Positions 1 through 9,915 are shown, numbered from the stretch's first letter. The stretch is 64,000 bases of DNA from Prorocentrum cordatum (GCA_963575745.1 CAUYUJ010014192.1:262001-326000); one strand, 5' to 3'. The notes: generated from the letters alone by a model not told the origin. Made by a program: numbers and translations.

Positions 1-221
1 ACCCTAAAAGTATTGTTTTCCACTGGGGGAGGTGCCCCGTTGGGAGACAATCGTTTGAAAGCCTTGAAGCGTCCCAAACACCATTCCTGGGATACTACTG
101 CCACGAAGCAGTCTGATTGTTGCGTATTGAGGCTCGTTCCAACACCGCGAATCAACGTAATTGTTGCGCGCTGACAACCATGGATCGTCCAACAACGCAG
201 TTTCTGGTACAGTGGAGGCCC

Positions 222-460
222 ATGCCAAGAAACACCCTGCTTGCCCTGAGGGTGCCCTGGGTTTCTTGGGTGTCGATGGTTCTGCGATGGAAGGCGTGAC
301 GTACCCGCACCAAAAGTCGATGGACGTCTTGGGGTCTCAGGGTTGGGTTTCTTCTTGGAGGTTCTTGTGGACTGGCTTTCACTGTATGTTAACCATGCTA
401 GCACGTGAAACTCATGCAGTCTGTCAAGGGACGAATGAGCGCGGCGCTCTGGCGAGATCC
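222..460 (-). repeat. Dispersed repeat R1, copy 1 (downstream of LINE-A)
   Basis: This stretch is clearly homologous to 34755-35010: both read CATGCCAAG, then CACCAAAAGTC, GGACGTC, TTCTTCTTGGAGGTTC and CACTGTATGTTAACCATGC in the same order. On the minus strand it lies just downstream of the LINE-A C-terminal relic. It could therefore be that element's 3' region, but this is inference. In copy 2 the minus strand keeps an 82-residue open frame. Here the matching frame is broken. Confidence 0.7.
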
Positions 461-940
461 GTTTTTGATGTCCACGGTCCAAGGCCCATTCGGAGCGGGC
501 AAACAGTGGACAGTTCGATTGTGACCCCCTTCCTTGTTGGATAGACTCCCTTGCCAAGCAGCCGCCAGTTCGCACTCGCGTGCGGCTCCGCGAGGGGCTC
601 CCGCTTCTTGCCAAGCTTGGCGCGCCGCTCACATGAGGAATGGCAGCAGCAACGCCGGCAAGTACATGCGAACGACGCGCCGCTGCAGTCAGTCATCACG
701 CAGCGGTGGCCCAGCTTTCTCAGAGAAAGGGGGCCTGATCTTGAGGTGTCGCGTGCACCTGCCCGCAGGGGGCTGCATCTGTGAGCGCGAGACCCTGGGG
801 CAGTCAGGGCACTGCCACAAAATCCGAGGAGGGTGGCCAACGTGAGTCCAATCTTGGCCAGGGAATTGCTCTTGGGCTTCCCTCGGCGGCACCAGCTGGA
901 CACCGTCCAGATCGGTCTGAGGCCAGAGGGGCATCACTTG
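424..940 (-). pseudogene. LINE-A C-terminal relic with a Cys-pair motif
   Basis: Minus-strand frames switch between 689-937 and 424-903. They carry a peptide with ILWQCPDCPRVS followed by further Cys and His residues, like the short zinc-binding tail found after RNase H in some algal non-LTR elements. It directly follows the RNase H relic in the same orientation. Frame changes show decay. Family assignment is from memory and tentative. Confidence 0.4.
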
Positions 941-949
941 AGCGGACAG

Positions 950-1778
950 CTATACCACGGCCCAGGAGGCAGCGACAAGTTGAGCGACTCGCCCGTGGTC
1001 CCCCTCAGAGCCGTCTGGGTCAAGGCTGGCCCCCAACTTTGCGGCCCGATCGGCCCTGTCGTTCCCCTTCTTCTTCGAGAGCTCGTCAGGGTCGAGGGGA
1101 GGGTCTGATTTAAGGTGGGCCCCCACGTTGTCCGCCCCACTCTGTCGGACAAGGCGTCGTCGTGCAAAAGGAGGCCCGCGCACATACGTCTGCTTGAATA
1201 ACGCTCGGGCCAAGAGAGAGACCACAGCTGCACAACATTCTGGCAGTGGCTATTGAAACGCACGGGGTGAGGAGAAAAGGTAAGATGCCGTCCAAGCTGG
1301 GGCCCCGAACTCAGCAGCCTGACTGGTCGGGGGATAGCTGGAGCAGAGGGGGCCATACAGGAGGGCTCCGACCTCCCCATCGGGCGAGATTTTGGCCGTC
1401 CTCCATGCCGCCCTCCAAAGCTCCATGATCGGAGACTTTCGCACGAGCCATCCAGAGAGAGATCCCCCACCGGTTCCTCACCCTTGTCCGAGTGCATTGC
1501 GAAGCCACTGTATATGTTGCAAGAAGCGGCTTGTCCAGCAGCTTCAACATTTCGACAGCAAACGCTCCGTCCTGTCCGAGGCGTTCGGGCCACCAGTCGC
1601 CAGGGTGAGGGAATAGACCCGTGACGAGCTGAAACCGTTCCACTTCCGAAAGGTCTGGTTGTCTGACGTACTCCAAGACTTCGGCAGGGACGAGCTCAGC
1701 ACTAAGACCCTCGCAGGACTTACGCACCCAAAGGCGGTAAAACACTGTCGCCGGGTTCTCCGCGCCTTGCGCACGCAT
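950..1778 (-). pseudogene. LINE-A RNase H-like domain, frameshifted
   Basis: On the minus strand three fragments occur in the expected order. At 1311-1778 a well-formed but unplaced segment (AEVLEYVRQPDLSEVERFQL, then LLATYTVASQ) could cover the linker and first RNase H strand. At about 1190-1257 lies NSHCQNVVQLWSLSW, matching the SDC-Q-V-V strand of RNase H. At 950-1150 lies VGAHLKSDPPLDPDE then GNDRADRAAKLGA, the classic GN-AD--AK-GA C-terminal RNase H motif. RNase H would remove template RNA during element copying. The fragments sit in different frames, so the copy is dead. The C-terminal motif is the firmest part; the 1311-1778 assignment is weak. Confidence 0.6.
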
Positions 1779-2110
1779 CCTCTACCTGATAGCCAGTAGC
1801 CGCAGCACAAGACGTGGGCCATATACCGTGCAGCAGACGGCGCGGATGCAGCCCTTGTCCAGGGCCGAGCACCTCTTCGACGACAGATCCTCCGAAACGA
1901 TGATAAAGCACAACCTGTTTCGGGGCGCACTTGGCGCCCTTCTGGCGCTCCAGAGGCCCGCGAGAAGACTCACGAAGTACCTTTCTAAGCAGGGCACGGG
2001 GGGGGGGGATAGGGTGAAAGAAGAGGGAAATCCGAGGTCGTCGAGAACCCTAAAGGGCTCAGACACGGCCCAGCGAAGCCTGGTCAGCGGGAGCCTCATG
2101 GCCCGAGGGG

Positions 2111-2250
2111 TAAGTCGGGCATGTTCCCCTACAGGGGGAAGATTCAAGAATAGTCCCCAAAATAGTCTGGGGACGATTTCTCGATTATTGTTTGACTACT
2201 CTGGGTTTCTTAATAAACGTGGGGGGACCCCTCCGATAAAGGTCAACCTC
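2111..2250 (+). mobile_element. F1 TIR element, copy 1 (right end decayed)
   Basis: The left end TAAGTCGGGCATG, the ACAGGGGGA step and the internal AGTCTGGGGACGATT are all present. The right TIR is reduced to a G-rich remnant near 2220-2235. It lies within the LINE-A interval. Confidence 0.7.
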
Positions 2251-2566
2251 GCCTCGTCGTCGCGCCGCGACGGAGGTCGGAGCGCCTTCGGCGCGCGGTG
2301 TCTGCCCGCGACGGAGATCGATGTGGGGCTGTCGGCGGGGGTGACCCCCCCTGGCGCTTATCAAGAAGCTCGGTGTATGTTGGGGCATGCCGCGACTATT
2401 TTCATCGTTTCGTCCAAACTCTGCTCGCAGGAGCACGCGCCCGACCTGACCCGATGGGCCGGCCACCGCCCGCCAACTGGGGCGAGGCCCGCGGAAGGCC
2501 GCACTTTCACGCGCACAGTGCAGGAGGGGAGCAGCCGCGCCGGTCCACGTCGGGCCTCAGAGGAGG
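2251..2566. other. No gene recognised
   Basis: GC-rich sequence between an F1 and an F5 element, with no convincing reading frame on either strand. It may be diverged LINE-A sequence. Confidence 0.4.
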
Positions 2567-2713
2567 AAAATGTACCCATACCTCTACCCTTCGCCCGTTT
2601 TCCGCTGTTTGGGCCTCCTGGGAGGCCCTCGTCGCTACCGCTGGATTCGCCTCGAAATCCTGGTCGGAACGCGCCCCAGGACAGGTCCAGGGAGTAGCGG
2701 TATCGGTACCTTT
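2567..2713 (+). mobile_element. F5 TIR element, copy 1
   Basis: The ends TGTACCCATACC and GTAGCGGTATCGGTACC are inverted copies of one another. The core CTGGGAGGCCCTCGTCGC and GCTGGATTCGCCTCGAAAT is nearly identical to the copies at 39711 and 43793. About 147 bp, non-coding. The flank CCTCAGAGGAGGA is shared with copy 2, so the true element may begin slightly earlier. Confidence 0.75.
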
Positions 2714-2939
2714 TGGTCTCCCCAGGGCCGCTCTCGAGGCGCAGAAGCAAGAGCAAGGATCGCCCTCCTGCGGCAGGCTCGAGAGACGCGCCGGCAAGAC
2801 CTCTGGCCAGCCCCCTGTCCAGAAAAAGACGTGAACGCCGAAGCCGAACCTGCAAAACTGGGGGGGTTCTCGCAACACGCAGATCCCGCGGGTCCTTCGG
2901 CCCAAGATGGCTTTGTGACGCAAACGGAAAGGTCGACAG

Positions 2940-3320
2940 GCCGCTTTGGCAACCCTCGCTTTGTTTTTGTTGTTCATGCCTCGCACAATTCCCCCCGGCG
3001 TCGTCAATCCCCAACTCGACCGCCGACTCCTAAAAGTAAAGTGACCTGCCAACGGGCCGAAGTGCTGCTGCAGCCTAGACGCCCCATGCTTTGAGGAACA
3101 CACCGTGGCCAGTTTGCCAGTGGACATCAGAGCAACTGTCGTCTTGGTGATCCCTCGATGCAACTTGTGACCCGATCCAGTGAGACTCCCGATGGCCGAC
3201 TCGAGAGGCCCGACAGCCTCGAGGTGTGCAGACTTCCAGAGGCAGGCGCCCAGGGGTCGAGACCGAGTTGAAAGCATCGAGCCCAAATACGCGAATACTG
3301 CGCATAGCGTACTGCTTTTT
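2940..3320 (-). pseudogene. LINE-A reverse transcriptase, post-catalytic part
   Basis: The minus strand carries a frame with KTTVALMSTGKLATVCSS, then HFGPLAGHFTFRSRRSSWGL and TPGGIVRGMNNKNKARVAKA. This has the shape of the K-x-V-L-x-S (motif D) and L-G-I-D (motif E) region that follows the FADD box in algal non-LTR RTs. The FADD box itself is missing or unrecognisable. The upstream RT core lies across the F4 insertion at 3324-3558. Frameshifts and stops show decay. Confidence 0.5.
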
Positions 3321-3323
3321 TGT

Positions 3324-3558
3324 GGGCCCCGGAAACGGCAGGGCCGTTTTTTCACCGTTTCCCAAAAAATGTCCTTTGAAAATGGAAACGGCAAAAAAAC
3401 GGCGACCGGAAACGGCAAAAGAACGGCTCCAGGATTGGAACCGGAGCCGGAACCAGTCACAAAACGGCGACGGAACCCGTAACAAAAACGGCGTCGGAAC
3501 CGGCGAACTAACGGCAAAACGGAACCGGTAAAAAACGGCCCTGTCGTTTCCAGGGCCC
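3324..3558 (-). mobile_element. F4 TIR element, copy 1, inserted in LINE-A RT
   Basis: The ends GGGCCCCGGAAACGGCAGGG and, on the other strand, GGGCCCTGGAAACGACAGGG form TIRs of about 30 bp that run on into CCGTTTTTT. The 235-bp interior is built from variants of CGGAACCGG, AAAACGGCG and GGAAACGGC, itself full of short inverted repeats. It is homologous, in opposite orientation, to 53580-53839. It separates two parts of one degenerate RT, so it arrived after LINE-A. No convincing target duplication is visible. Confidence 0.8.
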
Positions 3559-3564
3559 ATTACG

Positions 3565-4060
3565 TTCTGCACGGGAGACACGATGGAGGCTAGCACCATG
3601 TGCCTACCACCTCGGTAGGCCGCAAGACATACCGCGGTGGCGGTAGGATTACACCCGCGTTGGTTGCAGCGCGACTCGAGGAGGGACAGAAGGATCTGCT
3701 CGCAGTACTTGAGCAGATCCTGGAGAAGGGTGGCAGCCTCCTCACCGCGGTTCCTGCTGGCTTCGGAGCGGGAACGCTGACGCCATGCGACATCTTGGGC
3801 CCCTTCGAACTTATTGGCGGCCCACTTGGGCTCTGCCTTGAGCCGACTCCCACAACCGGTAGGGGCTGCTGAAAACGCCGATGGGTCTAAAGCCCGACCT
3901 GGGGCTTGCCAGCAGGACCACACTCAGAGTCCGACTCTGCCGCGGAAGGATGCCATAAGCCTCTATCAAAGCAAAAAGCTGGGCCAACAAATAAAGGGCC
4001 CCATCAGACATGTGAGAGTAGTAGCACATGTGGAAGCCGTCAAGCCCCACAGCAGCCCCC
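3565..4060 (-). pseudogene. LINE-A reverse transcriptase core, frameshifted
   Basis: Two overlapping minus frames give the RT in order. 3811-4050 carries GLDGFHM, then FALIEAYGILPRQSRTLSVV and SGFRPIGVFSSPYRLW (RT motifs 1-2). 3565-3920 carries WAANKFEGAQDVAWRQ, then LLQDLLKYCEQI (in the position of motif A) and LAAYRGGRHMVLASIVSPV (towards motif B). A frameshift near 3830 joins the two. The remaining RT lies beyond the F4 element. The wording LPRQ-RT-S---L---P-SGFRPIG recalls RTs abundant in dinoflagellate genomes; that is recollection, not a search result. Non-functional. Confidence 0.65.
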
Positions 4061-4500
4061 CAAGAACAATGCTTGGAGACAGAGCGGATGTCCGTCGCGG
4101 ACAGGAGCGGGAGGGGCGGAGTGAGGGTGAAATGCCAAGGTCCGTGGAAGGGGTCGTCTTAAGGCCGCCGCATCGCTCCACCTCCGCACACAGAAGTTCC
4201 TCAGGGTCTGAAACAACCGATGTGAATTTCGAGAGTTTGGTTGTGGGACTCCACGCAATTGGATCCGTTGTAACTCGATGCATCCTCCTCGCTCTGATGT
4301 TGACTCCCTCCAGCAGCCACGAGCTCCAGTCTCTCTTAGATTGAGCACACGTCGCACAGTCTTCTTATTGAGGGGTCGTGCAGTCCAGCACGCGCGCAAG
4401 GCGCTCGAATGATTTCGACATGCGCGCGCGCGAAGCCGTCGCCAGACGTACCGTTTCATCGTTCGGGACATTTCGTTGTGAAGCCCCATACGAAGCACCA
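4061..4500 (-). pseudogene. Probable upstream part of LINE-A
   Basis: Minus-strand frames carry LRNFCVRRWSDAAALRRPLP and DPEELLCAEVERCGGLK in different frames, directly upstream of the RT core. They fit no family I can name but are consistent with the pre-RT linker of the same element. The far end at 4380-4560 is rich in GCGCGCGC runs. Confidence 0.3.
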
Positions 4501-4719
4501 GGTCTTTGAAACATTTCGGCGTGCGCGCGCGTCTGTGCGCGCGTATGGAAATTAGTTCGTTCTTTTCCGCAACAGGGGTTACCGCACTTGGAGAGCTGTG
4601 ATAAACGAGTGCGTGCGCACATAATCTATCTGATGTGGATTGGGGGTGCTATCGGCCCTGGCCTGGTTGGGATGATATGAATTGGGAAGACGTTGCGGTG
4701 AGTGCCGCCGACCTCGAAG

Positions 4720-5360
4720 GGAGACGACAACGACGACGACGACGATGTCGGCGTCGGCGACGACGACGTTGGCGTGGAGCAGGATCCTCAGGGATGTTTC
4801 GCGGGACTTTCTCGGAGCGCGTTCACAGGGCCTTTGGAGGGCAGTTGGGGGGCCTCTTGAAAACATCTTGGGGGCCTTTCGGGAGCCGATTGGGGATCTC
4901 GTCGGGCTTCTTGGAGGCCTCTTCGGGCCTCGTGGGGGCCGCGTTGCGGCCTACTGGGGCCTTGTGAGCGATTCTCGGGGCCGAGGGCTTGAAATGTGCG
5001 TTCGGGCGAGCTGGTTTGGGGACCTTTTGGGCCATCCTGGAGGCCTCCAAGGCAGTTTCGGGATTCTCTTGGGTCTTTCGGGCCGTCTTGGGAACCTATC
5101 GCGGACCTCTTATGCCGATCGTTGTTGCATTTTGGGCCGTCTTTGGGCGTCGGGAAGCCGAAAAGGCGAACACGCCACATGGAATGTTGCCTGCTGGGCC
5201 CTTAGGTGTGCTCATGTAGACCTCTTCGAGCGTCTTGGCAGCCGCCTGGGCTGTGAGGAGGCCATCTGAATCAACTTGGGCCGATCTTTTGGCGTTTCGG
5301 GTCCCTCTTGGACCGTGTTGGGGACCTCTTGGGCTGTCTTGGGTCCTGTTTGAACCCCGT
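4720..5360 (+). repeat. TCTTGGGGCC-type degenerate minisatellite (K-like)
   Basis: Short GACGACGACGA microsatellite, then about 570 bp of degenerate units around GGGGGCCTCTTGGGG, GGGCCGTCTTGGG and GGACCTCTTGGGC. The same block type recurs at 27400-27960, 32480-32800, 34255-34510, 42830-43450 and 59640-60020, and reversed at 12590-12785. Long open frames here (Pro/Lys/Gly/Gln-rich on the minus strand) simply translate the repeat. Confidence 0.75.
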
Positions 5361-5384
5361 GGGAGGATGGTATTCTGAGCCTGG

Positions 5385-5475
5385 AGCCCACCCTGGGCCC
5401 CCCCACCGCTGGGAAGGGGGGCTACCCTTCGACTCAATCGCGACATTGCTTCTTTTCGTTGCGGCAGGCAAGCTC
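5385..5475 (+). repeat. Unit shared with 60095-60215, right edge of the minisatellite
   Basis: GGGAAGGGG, then CTACCCTTCGACTCAA and GCGACATTGCT match the block after the 59640-60020 minisatellite, which reads CTTCCCTTCGAGTCAA and GCGACGTTGCT. Both follow a TCTTGGGGCC minisatellite, marking a conserved junction of one dispersed family. Confidence 0.65.
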
Positions 5476-5640
5476 GAGAAAGACTGCTCAGGGGAAGGAG
5501 CGGGGATTTATCGGAGGTTGGGGGGTGAGTTCGCAGTGAAACGGGGACCCCCCACTGGGAAATCAGTTTCGGTTTCGTGTTCGTGTCGCGCGTGCGGGCG
5601 AGGCGAAGCTGCGCGTGATCCTCCTGTAGCTAGGCCGAAG

Positions 5641-5815
5641 TAGGAGCGAAAGTCCGTTCCCGTCCGCCGGTGGCTGGGAGGTGTCCCAGTTGGGTCGGGC
5701 GGTGTCCCGGGTGTCCCGGGTGTCATTAGGAGCGGAAGTCCGTTTCCCGTCCGCTGGTGGCCCAGAGGTGTCTCAGTTGGGGCGGGCGGTGTCCCGGGTG
5801 TCCTGGGCGTCCTGG
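5641..5815 (+). repeat. 86-bp direct repeat, two units
   Basis: GAGCGAAAGTCCGTTCCCGT and GAGCGGAAGTCCGTTTCCCG start two 86-bp units that both end in GTGTCCCGGGTGTCC. Confidence 0.7.
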
Positions 5816-5844
5816 CGCTAACGCATGTCGCTAATTTCATAATT

Positions 5845-6440
5845 CATTTTTGTCGGCGCCTGCGGCGGGCTTTCTTATCCAGTCCAGCTTATAATTATCC
5901 ACTCCATCTTGACCAATCCAATACATCTAATCTTTTCCAACCCATCTAGTCCCATCTTCTCCAATCCCACCCAATCCAATCCACCCAACCCAATCCATCA
6001 ATTCACGGCGGCGGGCCAATCCAATACATCTGACCGTATCCAATACATTTCTTCCAATCCAACCCATCTTATCTTATCCAATACATCTTATCCCATTCAA
6101 TCCAATCCACCCAACCCAATCCATCAATTCATTGTTGTCGGCGCCATCGTCGGGCTTTCTTATCCAATCCAGCTTATTTTATTCAATCCATCTTGCCCAA
6201 TCCAAAACATCAAATCTTTTCCAACCCATCTTGCCCCATCTTACCTTATCCCACCCAATCCAATCCATCCAAACCAATCCATAAATTCATATGTTTCTGC
6301 GCCTGCGGCGGGCCAATCCAACCCATCTTATCTTATTTAATCCATATCTTCCAGTGCAACCCATATTATCTTATCCAAATCATCTTCTCCCATCCAATCC
6401 AATCCACCCAATCCAATCCATCAGTTCAATTCAATGTGTG
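5845..6440 (+). repeat. AATCC/CCATC-rich satellite with GGCGCCTGCGGCGGGC spacers
   Basis: Pentanucleotide-like wording (CCAATCCAATCCACCCAACC, TTATCCAATCCA) runs for about 0.6 kb. It is punctuated at about 150-bp spacing by GGCGCCTGCGGCGGGC or decayed forms (5855, 6010, 6145, 6300). The same 16-base spacer word occurs in the 33.2-33.5 kb repeat. The 143-aa frame of Asn/Pro/Ile/Ser-rich sequence is a repeat translation. Confidence 0.8.
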
Positions 6441-7060
6441 GGCATTTGATCTCAATCCCCCCCAACCTCCATATCGCTCGCAGGGCGGTCGTATAGGTAT
6501 GTAGATGGGCAGACTCGTATGTATGTTGCACATCCCCAGTGGGCCCGATGCGCTCGGGGGGGAAATGGTAGATCCTTCTTTCCCAGAGAGGAGAATATAT
6601 GTCACATGTTTGGTGCAATCTATGTGGGCCGACGGGGCGGCGACGTCAACAACGGAGCTGCCAGACCCCAAGCCAGGCCCAGACGACAGGCGACGACGAG
6701 GCGGCGACGGGCGGCGACGGCGACCACGGAGCAGACAGACCGCCAGGCAAGCCCAGATGACGGGCGGCGACGGGGCGGCGACGGCGACCACGGGACCGCC
6801 GCACCGCCAGACAGGCCCAGTTCTTTATGACAAACAGGCAACAACCCTTGAGTACATACATTTATCGGAGAAAACAAGGCGCCAGAATTCCTGCTGTTGC
6901 GTAGCTCCCCTTGCTGGGCTCCACTCCCCCCCATGCTTCCTCCAGGGATCCTCTGAGACGGCCTTTGGGATGCCCAATGGTTCTCTTTCAGTACTCTGGA
7001 CGGGCGCTTGACAACGGGGAGGCACTGCATGGGGGCGGGGATGGAGGAGTTCAGATAAAG
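6440..7060. other. No gene; internal GGCGGCGACGG duplication
   Basis: 6670-6810 holds two similar segments with GGCGGCGACGGCGACCACGG. The rest shows no supported frame. Confidence 0.5.
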
Positions 7061-7063
7061 CGG

Positions 7064-7422
7064 TAAGTGGGAAGTGCCCCTCTGCAGGAGGAATACTCAA
7101 AAAAGTGTAAATGGTTTTTTGGTGACGATTGTGAAGGCCTGACGGCCAGTGCGGCCGACCCTGAAAGACATCGACGACGACCAGGAGGGGGAGAAGGAGG
7201 AGAAGGAGGAAGAGGAGGAGGCGGCGGAGATAAGGAGGAGTCAGAAAGGGAGGAGGCGGCGGAGATGAGGAGGAGGAGGAGGAGGAGGAGGAGGAGGAGG
7301 ACGAGGAGGAAATCGAGGAGGAGGAGGACGAGGAGGACAATGAGGAGGAGGAGGAGAAGGAGGAGGAAAAAGGCCCACTGTGTTTCCTCCAAGCTCCGCC
7401 TCTAGGGGGACATGCCCGACCC
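7064..7422 (+). mobile_element. F1 TIR element, copy 2, enlarged by (GAG)n
   Basis: Left end TAAGTGGGAAGTG with CTCTGCAGGAGGAATACTC; right end GCTCCGCCTCTAGGGGGA and CATGCCCGACC. It is about 360 bp rather than about 160 because roughly 210 bp of GAG/GGA microsatellite (7160-7372) occupies the middle. This shows the element seeding or capturing a purine tract. Confidence 0.75.
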
Positions 7423-7575
7423 ACAGGAGGCGGCGCCTATCAAGCGGCGGCGCCTGGGCCGCCACCGCGGGCCCCCAACAGGAAGGTGCGGGCCTGGCGC
7501 GCGCTCCTCCTCGCGGGCCCGCCGCCCCCCCCCCCCCCGAGCCTGACTTTAGTTCACCCCGAAGCGAATGCCAAC

Positions 7576-7812
7576 AAAAAAATGTCCTCCTCCTCCTCCT
7601 CGCCCCCTCCTCCCCCTCCCTCCTCCTCCTCCCTCCTCCTCCTCTCCCTCCGCCTCCTCCTCCTCCTCCTCCCTCCCGCCTATTCCTCCTCCTCCTCCCT
7701 CCTCCTCCCCCTCCTCCTCCCTTCTCCTCCTCCCCCTCCCCCTCCTCCTCCTCCTCCTTCTCCTACTTCTCCTCCTCCGCCTCCTCCTCCGCCTCCTCCT
7801 CCTCCTCCTGAC
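7576..7812 (+). repeat. (TCC)n microsatellite
   Basis: About 235 bp of TCC/CTC with sparse variants. It gives Ser-, Leu- or Pro-rich frames on plus and Arg/Glu-rich frames on minus. None is a real protein. Confidence 0.95.
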
Positions 7813-7831
7813 CTGGGTCTGAAGGTTCTGG

Positions 7832-7966
7832 CCAGCCACAACTAGGGGAGCTGTGGTCCTTACCCCCCTGGGGGACCCATCGATTTCGACAGCCCTCTCG
7901 AGAGATCGTCAATGCGATGGGTTCCCCCAGGGGGGTAAAGACCACAGCTCCCCCAGTTATGGCTGG
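7832..7966. mobile_element. Foldback element with ~50-bp arms
   Basis: Left arm 7832-7882 and right arm 7915-7966 are near-perfect reverse complements (CCAGCCACAACTAGGGGAGC against CCAGCCATAACTGGGGGAGC), separated by about 32 bp. No second copy was seen in the window. It could be a single-copy hairpin or an isolated foldback transposon. Confidence 0.75.
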
Positions 7967-8550
7967 TCGGAGGTGTCTGAGGCGTAGTCCCAGGCCCTTC
8001 TCTTCCGGGGTCGTCCGCGTGTCCGTCTGGGCTCTGCCCGTGGCCTGCTCTTCCTGCGCCTCATCCCCCCACTCCTTCACGCACCCTCTAGAACGGTGGT
8101 CGCAGCCGATGGATGTTTCGTCCCCCCCAGAACGCTGGTCGTTCAGTAAAGAACCTCCAGGATATGCACCCGGGCTCCATCCCGACATTTATGATTAGTT
8201 TTTTCACCTCAGTTGTTTTACCGACGGTTGGCGATACATGTAATAATTTAGTTTCTAAGTGGGAGGCACGTGCCTTAAGCGGCTTACTTATGGGGGCAAG
8301 CTCTGGGCCACGTAGGCGGAGCCCACTGTGCGGAGCTACTTGACACCGAAATTCAAAGCTGCAGTGGATCCGAACACAAGTCTTGCCCGCACCCCTGGGG
8401 TGGGCCGTCGAGAAGACCGCTCGGTCTCGCAGTTCAAGCACAGCTACGCCCTGCTGGACGGGAACGGCAACCACATGCCGGCGGGGGCCTCGGGGGAGGG
8501 GGGAGTTCAGTGGCAGATCATGGGAGCCCATCGTATCTTCTGAGGTCCGT
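7967..8550. other. No gene recognised
   Basis: Mixed-composition sequence without a supported frame. 8150-8300 is noticeably less GC-rich than its surroundings. Confidence 0.4.
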
Positions 8551-8685
8551 CTTTAGCGTCGCTTAGCGTCGAAGCGTCTGGGAGTCGATGGGCTAGCCCG
8601 ATGTAGCGTCGATCAGCGTGGACTAGCGTCGATTTAGCGTCGAACAGCGTCGATTTAGCGTCGACAAGCGTCGATTCGGAAGAGC
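8551..8685 (+). repeat. TAGCGTCGA tandem repeat
   Basis: About ten imperfect 9-18-bp units around TAGCGTCGA (GATTTAGCGTCGA, GACAAGCGTCGATTCGG). A related short block occurs at 60845-60905. Units can pair with one another because TCGA is self-complementary. Confidence 0.8.
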
Positions 8686-9008
8686 CGACACGATGGTACG
8701 TGAGGTTCCCATGAGATGCCGCCGAAGGGGAGCAGAACGGCAGACCTCCATCGACAGGATTATTGTCAGCCGCGTTTTCTTCGACATGGCATCCGTGAGG
8801 CGGTTTTCGAGGCTCCGAGGCCATTCAAAAGGAATGCGGGGCGCAAGACTAATTTTGGAGACGGGGTCCGTGGGCTGTGGGGCGCGGGATGCAGTAACAA
8901 CTCAGCGACAGGTTGGAAACAGTGTAGAGGGGGGGCCGAAAGGTCATTAATTTTCCCTGGATGCGTGGCTGAAGGGAGAATCCGTGGTGAGGATTATGCT
9001 TGTTGCGT
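8686..9008. other. No gene recognised
   Basis: No motif or frame that can be supported between the TAGCGTCGA block and the (GTT)n tract. Confidence 0.4.
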
Positions 9009-9073
9009 CGTTGTTGTTGTTGTTGCTGCTGTTGTTGTTGATGTTGTTGTTGTTGTTGCTGTTGTTGTTGATG
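9009..9073 (+). repeat. (GTT)n microsatellite
   Basis: About 65 bp of GTT with GCT/GAT interruptions. Confidence 0.9.
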
Positions 9074-9179
9074 TTTGGTAAGGCGTCGACACCGGCTCCA
9101 GCTTGTTGTTGAGATAATCTTCTTTTCTCCAAGCCCAAATGCTTATCCGTAAGGGTAAGCAAAGGTCCAGCAACCGAGG

Positions 9180-9262
9180 GCTTGCCTCACGGGGCCGGAG
9201 AAGGGGCTGGCACTGGGGCGGCAGCGCAAGATGCCCCACGGGGCCGGAGAAGGGGTCGGCAT
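9180..9262 (+). repeat. ACGGGGCCGGAGAAGGGG units, left set
   Basis: Two units of CACGGGGCCGGAGAAGGGG immediately before the GGATTCC minisatellite. Related units resume at 10575 on its far side. Confidence 0.7.
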
Positions 9263-9269
9263 TCCTGGC

Positions 9270-9900
9270 GCGTTTCCAGCGGTGTCCCCAGGATTTCCGC
9301 GAGTCCCTCAGGATTCCTTTGGATTTCTGAGGACTCCTCCGGACTCTCTAGGATCCCCAAGGATTCCTTAGGACCCTCCAGGATTCTTCGGGATTCCGCA
9401 GGAGCCATTCCGCGGGACTCCCGAGGATTCCACAGGATCTTCCAGGATTCCTCAGGCTCCTTCCGGAGTCTCCAGGATTCCTCAAGATCCCCCAGGAATC
9501 CTTGGGATCCCAAGCGATTCTTCAAGATCTCCCCATGGGGTTCTCAGGATTCCGTTGGGCTCCTCAGGATTCTTCAGGATATCTTCGAATCCTTCAGGAT
9601 CCCCAACTTCAGGATTCTTCAGGATCCACCATGCCTCCTCAGGATGCCTACGGATTCCATAGGATCCCTCATGATTCCTCAGGATCCATTCAAAGGGCCC
9701 CTCAAGATTCCTCCCGATTCCTTCGCATTCTTCAGGGGCCCCAGGATTCCTCATGATTCCTCAGGATTCCAAAGGATCCCCTTGGGATCCCAAAGGATCC
9801 CCTAAGGGTCTCCTAAGGACTCCTTGGAGGGGTCCGGCGGAAGCCCGAGCTTTTCCCTTGAGGAATCTTTAGGGGCTGCTGATGTTTCCGTAGGGGTTCC
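9270..9900 (+). repeat. CAGGATTCCTCAGGATCC minisatellite, left block
   Basis: Degenerate 9-24-bp units (GGATTCCTCAGGATCC, TTCCAGGATTCCTCAGG) over about 0.6 kb. It ends next to the F7 element at 9916. The 207-aa plus frame is a repeat translation. Confidence 0.85.
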
Positions 9901-9915
9901 TGAGGACCCCCTGAG

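Noticed and set aside
6160-6504. Asn/Pro/Ile-rich protein in the AATCC tract
   Set aside because: Satellite translation.
7051-7392. Apparent hydrophobic minus-strand protein with poly-Leu
   Set aside because: It is the complement of (GAG)n inside F1 copy 2.
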